The notes under the pieces were generated by a model that worked only from the letters and a program-made list of their open reading frames with translations, had not been told where the DNA came from and did no database searches. From contig JAUYGP010000237.1 of assembly GCA_030690515.1 (NCBI GenBank), positions 1-7,049 of the forward strand: DNA of 7,049 nt, read 5' to 3'. Shown piece after piece: positions 1 to 5,161 of this stretch. Within the stretch, counting starts at the first letter, position 1, and every line of letters starts with the position of its first letter. This DNA comes from Giesbergeria sp. GTDB taxonomy: Bacteria; Pseudomonadota; Gammaproteobacteria; Burkholderiales; Burkholderiaceae_C. Made by a program: the position numbers and the translations under genes.

Positions 1-421
1 AAGCCGATGAGCCGACAAGGGCATCAAGCACCCGATCCTCGGCATTCTGATGCGCCTTGGCCTGCACTTCGTGCCGGCGCTTGTCACGCAGCACGCCGAT
101 GCCGACTTCCACCAGGTCGCGGATGATCTGTTCGACATCACGTCCCACATAGCCCACTTCGGTGAACTTGGTGGCTTCGACCTTGATAAACGGCGCATCG
201 GCCAGACGCGCCAGACGGCGCGCAATCTCGGTCTTGCCCACGCCGGTGGGGCCGATCATGAGAATGTTCTTGGGCGTGATCTCGTGGCGCAGGGGCTCCT
301 GCACCTGCTGGCGGCGCCAGCGGTTGCGCAGCGCAATGGCCACAGCCCGCTTGGCGCTGGCTTGGCCCACGATGTGCCGGTCAAGTTCGGAAACGATTTC
401 CTGGGGAGTCATGGAGGACAT
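1..421 (-). CDS. hslU: HslU, ATPase/unfoldase subunit of the HslVU protease (N-terminal part, runs off the left edge)
   Basis: HslU is the AAA+ hexamer that unfolds cytoplasmic substrates and threads them into the HslV peptidase. About 140 N-terminal residues are visible out of roughly 440 in the family; the rest lies beyond base 1. The protein opens MSSMTPQEIVSELDRHIVGQ, matching the E. coli start MSEMTPREIVSEL, which supports the ATG at 421 over the in-frame ATG at 412. The Walker A motif GPTGVGKT is at residues 57-64, followed by IEx-type wording around VEATKFTEVG and the pore loop GYVGRD at 90-95, whose Tyr-Val grips substrate. No clear Shine-Dalgarno sequence precedes the start; the leader is AT-rich. 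It follows hslV by 79 nt, a gap mostly filled by a short repeat, so the two are probably one operon. Identity is certain from the motifs and neighbour. Confidence 0.97.
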   Translation of the reverse strand, partial: MSSMTPQEIVSELDRHIVGQASAKRAVAIALRNRWRRQQVQEPLRHEITPKNILMIGPTGVGKTEIARRLARLADAPFIKVEATKFTEVGYVGRDVEQIIRDLVEVGIGVLRDKRRHEVQAKAHQNAEDRVLDALVGSSA

Positions 422-436
422 AGATAATTTTTAAGC

Positions 437-486
437 AAAATAGCCGTCAAACGCTTATGTATAGAGCGCCAACAGCTATCAAAAAT
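437..486 (+). repeat. Short AT-flanked intergenic repeat, copy A (between hslV and hslU)
   Basis: This 50-bp segment aligns without gaps to 6118-6167 at about 37 of 50 positions. Shared blocks are ACGCTTA (451-457 and 6132-6138), GAGCGC (464-469 and 6145-6150) and CAGCTAT followed by A-rich sequence. CGCT...AGCG inside the core forms an imperfect dyad. The copy sits in the 79-nt hslV-hslU gap, so it would be transcribed and could fold weakly in the mRNA. It resembles short intergenic repeats that I recognise from Comamonadaceae genomes; that recognition is from memory. Confidence 0.7.
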
Positions 487-500
487 ATAACAATGCGCCG

Positions 501-1064
501 TTACAGCGTCTCGATGGTGTGGTGCATGTTGGTGTAAATGCAAAGTTCGCCCGCAATCCCCAGCGACTTGCGAACGATTTCTTCGGCGGACAGATCGGTG
601 TGCTGCAACAACGCCTTGGCGGCTGAATGCGCGTAAGCACCGCCCGAACCAATCGCCACAATGCCCTGCTCGGGCTCCAGCACATCACCATTGCCGGTGA
701 TGATGAGCGAGGCCTCCAGGTCGGCCACGGCCAGCATGGCCTCCAGGCGGCGCAGCACGCGGTCGGTGCGCCAGTCCTTGGTCAGCTCGATGGCGGCGCG
801 CACCAAATGGCCCTGGTGCTTGTCCAGCTTGGCTTCGAAGCGCTCGAACAGCGTGAACGCATCGGCCGTAGCGCCCGCAAAACCTGCAAGCACCTTGCCA
901 TGGTGGAGTTTGCGCACCTTGCGCGCTGTGCCCTTGACGACGATGTTGCCCAGGGTGACCTGGCCATCGCCGCCGATGGCAACCTGTACGCCGTCGGGTG
1001 TCTGGCGGCGCACGCTAAGAATGGTGGTGCCGTGAAACACCGGGGATTGGCTGGATGAAGTCAT
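501..1064 (-). CDS. hslV: HslV, threonine peptidase subunit of the HslVU protease
   Basis: HslV is the proteasome-beta-like dodecameric peptidase that degrades proteins fed by HslU. With the ATG at 1064 the protein has 187 residues and a 12-residue propeptide ending FHG before the nucleophile Thr13 of TTILSVRR; E. coli has only Met before TTIVSVRR. The family blocks GGDGQVTLGN, GFAGATADAFTLFERFE, HQGHLVRAAIELTKDWRTD, ASLIITGNGDV, AIGSGGAYA and CIYTNMHHTIE are all present. The Asp of GGDGQ and the Lys of TARKVRK match the active-site Asp17 and Lys33 of E. coli. A four-residue insertion after SVRR shifts the numbering. The start is uncertain: ATG 1064 has only a poor, close GGTGG, and an in-frame GTG at 1040 would give 179 residues starting MFHGTT, nearer the usual family length. 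The GTG at 1070 seems unlikely. Transcription continues into hslU. Confidence 0.96.
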   Translation of the reverse strand: MTSSSQSPVFHGTTILSVRRQTPDGVQVAIGGDGQVTLGNIVVKGTARKVRKLHHGKVLAGFAGATADAFTLFERFEAKLDKHQGHLVRAAIELTKDWRTDRVLRRLEAMLAVADLEASLIITGNGDVLEPEQGIVAIGSGGAYAHSAAKALLQHTDLSAEEIVRKSLGIAGELCIYTNMHHTIETL

Positions 1065-1073
1065 AACCACCGC

Positions 1074-1101
1074 AGATGGAGGCTATGGTTCAATTTACAA
1101 G
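1074..1101 (-). promoter_or_regulatory. Candidate sigma-32 heat-shock promoter for hslVU
   Basis: Read on the minus strand, CTTGTAA (1101-1095) is followed after 13 nt by CTCCATCT (1081-1074). The heat-shock consensus is CTTGAAA, 13-15 nt, then CCCCATNT, so each box has one mismatch. HslVU is a classic sigma-32 target in E. coli, which fits. The oddity is position: initiation about 7 nt after the -10 box would fall near 1067, leaving almost no leader before ATG 1064 but about 27 nt before GTG 1040. No other convincing promoter is seen in the 1065-1180 gap. Confidence 0.45.
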
Positions 1102-1138
1102 CGCACGCCGAACCTGGCTCTGCCTGGATCAGCGACCG

Positions 1139-1170
1139 CCGCTCAGCCGCTCAGCCGCTCAGCCGCTCAG
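1139..1170. repeat. Four perfect tandem copies of an 8-bp unit, CCGCTCAG
   Basis: CCGCTCAG occurs four times head to tail with no mismatch (1139-1146, 1147-1154, 1155-1162, 1163-1170). The array lies in the 116-bp gap between the stop of the STAS-like gene (1181-1183) and hslV, 38 bp upstream of the candidate heat-shock -35 box. It is noncoding in the genes called here, so a change in copy number would alter only spacing upstream of the hslV promoter or the 3' tail of the STAS-gene transcript. Confidence 0.9.
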
Positions 1171-1180
1171 GGGGTTACCC

Positions 1181-2935
1181 CTAATCTTTGCGCGGCACCA
1201 CCCAGGCGTGCTCGTTAACGCCCACCACGTTGAAGAACACGGCCACGAGGCGGTGCAGGTTGATGAACTGCACCACCCGCCCATGACCTTGTTGCTGCGC
1301 AGCCCAGTTGAGCACCGAACCGGCCGCCGAGAAATCGATGCGGATCAGCCGGTCGCACGGGATAAAAATCGGCTCGCCCGCAGGCACCAGCTCTTCCAGC
1401 CCTTCGAGCAAAGCACTGGCATCGCCCTCGATATGGCCCGACAGGCCTGACAGGGGCGGCCGCGAATCGCCAAAACCCGTCAAGGGCGCAGGCGTGGTGG
1501 AGTCTTTCCAGTGGGGCCGGGCGACCAGGTTCTGCACCGGTGTCGGTGGCGGCGCAGGTTCCGCGTTCAGCGCGGCATCGCTGTAACCGCAGCGGGGCGG
1601 CGTCCACGAGGGCGGGGAAACCTCGTAGGTTACGCAGTAGTCCAGCGCCACCATCTCGAACTCGTCGGGGTGTCCCATGAAACGCAGCGCCTCCATGCGC
1701 AGACGCCACCATTCGGGGTTGGCACTGCGGTCACCCGACTGGGTTTGCGCTTCCATCAGTGCCTGCAGCACGTCGGCACCCACAAAGACGATTTGCGTAT
1801 TCAGTTCGGCCCAGCGTGCAAATTCGTTGGCCAGCGCCGTCAGGGCGGCATCGTCGATGCTGGCAATGCGCGACCAGGTCAGTGTCCAGGGCGACGTTGC
1901 CCGCGCCAGAGACGCCTGTAGCGCCGCCACCGATTGCAGCGTGAGGGTCGGCGGTGCGTTCCAGTTGAAATCGCGGCGTGCTGGGGCGGGCGCCTCCTGG
2001 GCTTCGGTGGCCAGGCCCAATTGCTCGGGCATCGAGAACCACAGAGGCGCAGAGCGGGAGAAACGGGCGGCAAAGTCAATGGCCAGGGCCTCAAAGCGAT
2101 CCTGCTGGCCGGTGGCGCGGTACAGATCAAACAGCGTCATCCAGATGTCGAACTGATGCTCTGCCGCGTCTTGCGCGTGCCGTTCCAGCACTTCTAGCAA
2201 ACCAGCCTCTGCGCCGGCGTGGTCGCCATTGGCAAAGCGGATGGCTGCTTCTTCCAGATCGGGTTCGTGCACGAATTCCTCCATTTCGGGTACCGGCGCG
2301 GGCACGGGCACGGGTGCGGCTTGGGGGCCTGGCGGGCGGGCGGCGGGCGGCGGGTTGGGCGCTCCGGTCAGCACCTGCGAGGACACGTTGCCAAAACCCT
2401 CAACGGTCATGCTGTCGTTGGCAAACAACGGCTCGGCACCCGCCTGGGGCGACAAGGCCGCCGGCAAAGACAAGGGTGCCGTAGGCGCAAACGCCTGGGC
2501 CGCCTGCGACGCACCACCGGGGGCACCTGGCATCGTTGCGGGCTGCGTGGGGGCTTCGCCGTTCTGCTTGCTTTTCCACCACTGCATCGACATCTGCGCT
2601 TCGATCTCGTCGATCTTCTTGATCGTGACCGCGCGCTCGCCGGGGGACGTGAGACTGCTCTGGAAAAACGAGGGGCGGGCGGCCGGATCCTCGACCCGCT
2701 GGCCCGTAAGAGTGTCGCGCTGGCGGAGCTTGCGCAACTGATCGAACTCCCGGCGGCGCACAAAGTCGTTGCGGCGCTTGCGCTCGATCATTTCCTTGAG
2801 CATCTGCTTGCTGTACTGGCTCTCCTTGTCTTCCTGGATCGAGTCGAGCTCAGTCCAGTTGACGGTAGGGTTGCGCACGAACCGCACCACCTTGGACAAG
2901 AGGCCGCCGCCGGAGGGGGTGTCTTCCTTGCTCAT
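1181..2935 (-). CDS. Conserved protein with two TPR-like and two STAS-like segments, function unknown
   Basis: This 584-residue protein has no signal peptide or membrane segment and is probably cytoplasmic. Residues 1-40 contain FVRNPTVNWTELD; 40-75 are strongly charged and helical (KEMIERKRRNDFVRRREFDQLRKLRQR region), probably a coiled coil; 128-218 are low-complexity Pro/Ala/Gln. Residues 225-299 look TPR-like, 330-395 STAS-like, 410-444 repeat the TPR-like motif, and 497-584 are STAS-like again (LSGHIEGDASALLEGLEEL, then RIDFSAAG). STAS domains act in anti-sigma antagonists, sulfate transporters and MlaB. The usual phosphorylatable Ser after the conserved Asp is plausible only in the second copy (D534-F-S536). 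The start ATG at 2935 lies 45 nt after the dksA stop, so it is probably co-transcribed with dksA, although its ribosome binding site is weak. I recognise the protein as a conserved Burkholderiales family of unknown role; the STAS call is from pattern only. Confidence 0.9.
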   Translation of the reverse strand: MSKEDTPSGGGLLSKVVRFVRNPTVNWTELDSIQEDKESQYSKQMLKEMIERKRRNDFVRRREFDQLRKLRQRDTLTGQRVEDPAARPSFFQSSLTSPGERAVTIKKIDEIEAQMSMQWWKSKQNGEAPTQPATMPGAPGGASQAAQAFAPTAPLSLPAALSPQAGAEPLFANDSMTVEGFGNVSSQVLTGAPNPPPAARPPGPQAAPVPVPAPVPEMEEFVHEPDLEEAAIRFANGDHAGAEAGLLEVLERHAQDAAEHQFDIWMTLFDLYRATGQQDRFEALAIDFAARFSRSAPLWFSMPEQLGLATEAQEAPAPARRDFNWNAPPTLTLQSVAALQASLARATSPWTLTWSRIASIDDAALTALANEFARWAELNTQIVFVGADVLQALMEAQTQSGDRSANPEWWRLRMEALRFMGHPDEFEMVALDYCVTYEVSPPSWTPPRCGYSDAALNAEPAPPPTPVQNLVARPHWKDSTTPAPLTGFGDSRPPLSGLSGHIEGDASALLEGLEELVPAGEPIFIPCDRLIRIDFSAAGSVLNWAAQQQGHGRVVQFINLHRLVAVFFNVVGVNEHAWVVPRKD

Positions 2936-2980
2936 GGTGGTGGTCTGGTTCTCAGGGGCGCACAGCGTTCTCGTGCAGGC

Positions 2981-3709
2981 TCAATCGCCAAACATCTTCT
3001 GCTTGAGCTCGCGGCGCTGCTGCGCTTCGAGCGACAGGGTGGCCGTGGGGCGCGCCAGCAGGCGGCCCACGCCAATGGGTTCCCCGGTTTCGTCGCAGTA
3101 GCCATAGTCGCCGCCGTCGATGCGGCCGATGGACTGCTCGATTTTCTTGAGCAGCTTGCGCTCGCGGTCGCGCGTACGCAGCTCCAGGGCGTGTTCTTCT
3201 TCAATCGTGGCACGGTCGGCCGGGTCGGGTACCACCACAGTGTCTTCGCGCAGGTGCTCGGTGGTCTCGCCAGCGTTGGCGTGTATTTCCTGCTTGAGCC
3301 GCACCAACTTGAGACGGAAGAACGCCATTTGCTTGTCGTTCATGTACTCGTCGTCGGACATGGCCAGCACTTCGGGGTCCGTCAGTTCCTCGACGGACTT
3401 AGTTTTCCAGTTGTTCGCCAGCTTGGCATCTTTCTTGATGGAAGCCAGGGGCGGCGACACTTGCATGGTGGTGGGCATGGTGTTGGTATAGCTCGCTTTG
3501 GCAGCCGTAGACGCAACCGACTGCGCCATGGATGGTACGGTCAATTGGGCCAAGCGAGAAGAAGGCCGCGTGCTGCGCGCGGGCACCTGCCCGGCGGCCA
3601 CGGGCGCCACGGGTTCAGCAACTTTGGCTGGGGTCTTGGTTGCTACCGACTTGGCGGCGGCTGCAGACGTTTTGGCGGGTGCCTTGGTTTTGCTGGTTTC
3701 AGCTTTCAA
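2981..3709 (-). CDS. dksA: DksA-type RNA polymerase-binding transcription factor, cysteine-poor, with long N-terminal extension
   Basis: DksA binds the RNA polymerase secondary channel and, with ppGpp, adjusts rRNA and amino-acid promoters. From the TTG start the protein has 242 residues (E. coli 151). Residues 1-95 are a Lys/Ala/Pro-rich, probably disordered tail. The DksA core follows: DDEYMNDKQMAFFRLKLVRLKQ (near 119-140; first helix), coiled-coil tip DPADRA at 162-167 matching the DxxDxA motif, then LELRTRDRERKLLKKIEQ and DYGYCDETGEPI. The four zinc-ligand positions keep the 3-18-3 spacing but read Cys205, Thr208, Ser226, Ala229, so zinc binding is unlikely and the fold must hold without it, as in known cysteine-poor DksA proteins. 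The start is set by GAGGAG at 3722-3717, 7 nt before TTG 3709; no ATG lies nearby. It is followed 45 nt later by the STAS-like gene. Confidence 0.93.
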   Translation of the reverse strand: MKAETSKTKAPAKTSAAAAKSVATKTPAKVAEPVAPVAAGQVPARSTRPSSRLAQLTVPSMAQSVASTAAKASYTNTMPTTMQVSPPLASIKKDAKLANNWKTKSVEELTDPEVLAMSDDEYMNDKQMAFFRLKLVRLKQEIHANAGETTEHLREDTVVVPDPADRATIEEEHALELRTRDRERKLLKKIEQSIGRIDGGDYGYCDETGEPIGVGRLLARPTATLSLEAQQRRELKQKMFGD

Positions 3710-3716
3710 TTCCGGT

Positions 3717-3722
3717 CTCCTC
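3717..3722 (-). promoter_or_regulatory. Ribosome binding site that sets the TTG start of dksA
   Basis: GAGGAG on the minus strand sits 7 nt from TTG 3709, the best Shine-Dalgarno sequence in the window at ideal spacing. The upstream in-frame GTG at 3748 has no comparable site, so the shorter protein is preferred. Confidence 0.75.
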
Positions 3723-3822
3723 GCGGTTCGGGCAGCCCGCAACAGCACAGATGGGGCGCTGGCGGGAGGGTGAATAGTATGCCCTTGTGTTCACCGGGGC
3801 GCGATTGTATCGACACCGGCGG

Positions 3823-3851
3823 ACTATAGGCGCTGCGTTGCTCATTACCCA
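3823..3851 (-). promoter_or_regulatory. Possible sigma-70 promoter of dksA
   Basis: Minus strand TGGGTA (3851-3846), a 17-nt spacer and TATAGT (3828-3823, five of six matches to TATAAT) lie in the 169-bp gap between cobW and dksA. The -35 box is weak (three of six). A second -10-like TACAAT at 3809-3804 has no good -35. Either would give a leader of about 90-110 nt before the TTG start. The call rests on the -10 box and the gap only. Confidence 0.35.
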
Positions 3852-3878
3852 CAAACCCCCGTGCGATCCGTGCGGCAT

Positions 3879-4967
3879 TCAATCTTGACTTTCGGCAAGA
3901 CAACGGTCCAGGCCCTGCTCCAGAATGTCACGCGGCAGGTCGATACCAATGAACACCATGCGGCTCTGGCGCGCCTCCTCGGGCGCCCACTGGGGGCCCA
4001 GGTCGCTGCCCATGAGCTGGTGCACACCCTGGAAGATCACCTTGCGCTCGGTGCCCACCATGTTCAGCACCCCTTTGTAACGCAGCATGCGCGGGCCGTA
4101 GATGTTGACGATGGCGCCCAGAAAGTCCTCCAGCTTGGCAGGGTCGAAGGGGCGGTCGGAGCGGTAGACAAAGCTCTTGACGTCATCGTCATGGTGATGG
4201 TGGTGACCATGGCCGTGCTGGTGCGAGGGGTGGTTGCAGTGCTCCCCATGCACATGGTCATGGTGGTCGTGCCCATGGTCGTGGTGGCTGTAGGCCCCTT
4301 CGGCCTCGTCTTCCTTGAGGAACTCGGGGTCGATGTCGAGCTTGGCATTGAGGTTGAAACCGCGCAGGTCCAGCACCTCGGCGATGGGCACCTCGCCAAA
4401 ATGCACCGCCTTGATGGGGGCACGCGGGTTCATGTGCTTGAGGCGGTGGATCAGCGCATCCGTTTCTTCCTGGCTGACCAGATCGGTCTTGGACAGGAAG
4501 ATCTGGTCCGCAAAACCCACTTGGCGGCGCGCCTCCTGGCGGTCGTTCAGCTGCTGGGCGGCGTGCTTGGCATCGACCAGCGTGATGATGGAGTCAATCA
4601 GGTAGGTCTCGGCGATCTCTTCATCCATGAAGAAAGTCTGCGCCACGGGGCCGGGGTCGGCCAGGCCAGTGGTTTCGATCACGATGCGGTCAAAGTCCAG
4701 CAGCCCCTTGCGGCGTTTGGCGGCCAGCAATTGCAGCGTTTCGCGCAGGTCCTCGCGGATGGTGCAGCAGATACAGCCGTTGTTCATCTGCACGATCTGC
4801 TCTTTGGAGTCGGTCACGAGAATGTCGTTGTCGATGTTTTCTTCGCCGAACTCGTTCTCGATCACGGCGATCTTCTGGCCGTGGGCCTCGCTCAGCAAGC
4901 GCTTGAGCAGCGTGGTTTTGCCTGAGCCCAGAAAGCCGGTGAGGATGGTGGCGGGAATGAGAGACAT
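3879..4967 (-). CDS. COG0523/CobW-family GTPase, probable metal (zinc) chaperone with His-rich stretch
   Basis: COG0523 GTPases deliver metal, often zinc, to client proteins; relatives include YjiA, ZNG1 and CobW. The protein has 362 residues from ATG 4967, preceded by AAGG at 7-nt spacing, and starts MSLIPATILTGFLGSGKTT. Walker A GFLGSGKT is at residues 11-18, the family metal-site motif CICC at 65-68 (GCICC), Walker B/switch ETTGLADP at 98-105 and the guanine-specificity motif SKTD at 159-162. Residues 228-259 hold 18 His in 32 residues plus one Cys, a likely zinc or nickel loading tail placed between the GTPase and the CobW C-terminal domain (about 264-362). An upstream in-frame start at 5060 would add 31 residues without family likeness. 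The neighbour dksA is a notable partner, since COG0523 genes and cysteine-poor dksA genes are linked in some zinc-starvation regulons. It is not part of cobalamin synthesis as far as this window shows. Confidence 0.92.
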   Translation of the reverse strand: MSLIPATILTGFLGSGKTTLLKRLLSEAHGQKIAVIENEFGEENIDNDILVTDSKEQIVQMNNGCICCTIREDLRETLQLLAAKRRKGLLDFDRIVIETTGLADPGPVAQTFFMDEEIAETYLIDSIITLVDAKHAAQQLNDRQEARRQVGFADQIFLSKTDLVSQEETDALIHRLKHMNPRAPIKAVHFGEVPIAEVLDLRGFNLNAKLDIDPEFLKEDEAEGAYSHHDHGHDHHDHVHGEHCNHPSHQHGHGHHHHHDDDVKSFVYRSDRPFDPAKLEDFLGAIVNIYGPRMLRYKGVLNMVGTERKVIFQGVHQLMGSDLGPQWAPEEARQSRMVFIGIDLPRDILEQGLDRCLAESQD

Positions 4968-5003
4968 GGAAAACCTTGAAAAGAAATGCGACTGCCGCGC
5001 CAG

Positions 5004-5018
5004 GGCACGGCACGGCAC
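5004..5018. repeat. Three tandem copies of GGCAC in the leader of the COG0523 gene
   Basis: GGCAC occurs at 5004-5008, 5009-5013 and 5014-5018, followed by GGC. The array lies 37 nt upstream of ATG 4967, within the predicted 5' leader, where copy-number change could alter leader folding. Three copies of a 5-mer may also be chance in GC-rich DNA. Confidence 0.6.
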
Positions 5019-5032
5019 GGCGGTGGTACAGG

Positions 5033-5060
5033 GATATGGAGACTGTAGCGGAGCTGTCAA
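5033..5060 (-). promoter_or_regulatory. Probable sigma-70 promoter of the COG0523 GTPase gene
   Basis: On the minus strand a perfect -35 box TTGACA (5060-5055) is followed after 16 nt by CATATC (5038-5033), or after 18 nt by TATCCC (5036-5031). Both -10 boxes are poor, three of six. Transcription would start near 5025, leaving a leader of about 58 nt that includes the GGCAC array. No palindrome resembling a Zur box is visible nearby. Confidence 0.5.
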
Positions 5061-5096
5061 GCCCCTGGCCGCTCGGGATTTTTAGTTTTCGGGTCT

Positions 5097-5154
5097 TTTT
5101 ACCCTCTAAGGCTTATGCGTAAAGCGGCATGCGCTTCCATTTCAATAGCAGCAA
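5097..5154 (+). repeat. Degenerate copy C of the short intergenic repeat
   Basis: CTCTAAGGCTTA at 5104-5115 matches CTCTAACGCTTA of copy B (6127-6138) at 11 of 12 positions, and AAAGCG and AATAGCAGC follow in the same order as the GAGCGC and AGCAGCTAT blocks, with an insertion between them. It lies just beyond the stop of the RlmI gene, in the 194-bp gap before the COG0523 gene, and contains AAGCG-CATGC-CGCTT (minus strand), a short possible hairpin. Because of the indel the assignment is tentative. Confidence 0.45.
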
Positions 5155-5161
5155 AGAGACC

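Noticed and set aside
1169..1182. Terminator-like AGGGG-GTTA-CCCCT hairpin at the end of the STAS-like gene
   Set aside because: The stem is only 5 bp with no U-tract on either strand, and it overlaps the stop codon, so it is not a credible intrinsic terminator.
3710..3748. GTG start at 3748 for dksA
   Set aside because: GAGGAG lies inside this extension and points to TTG 3709; the GTG has no good ribosome binding site.
2219..3829. A 536-codon open frame on the plus strand
   Set aside because: It lies antisense across dksA and the STAS-like gene. Those two have family motifs, while this frame is a Gly/Arg/His-rich shadow with no recognisable domain; long antisense frames are common in GC-rich DNA.
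3861..4925. A 354-codon plus-strand open frame
   Set aside because: It is entirely antisense to the COG0523 GTPase, whose Walker A, CxCC and SKTD motifs are unmistakable. The Val/Met-rich run in it is the complement of the His tract.
4968..5060. Upstream start for the COG0523 protein at 5060
   Set aside because: The extra 31 residues lack family likeness, overlap the TTGACA promoter, and the ATG at 4967 has AAGG at good spacing.
4968..5100. Possible Zur operator upstream of the COG0523 gene
   Set aside because: No AT-rich palindrome of the GTTATAAC type is present; only the sigma-70-like boxes could be supported.
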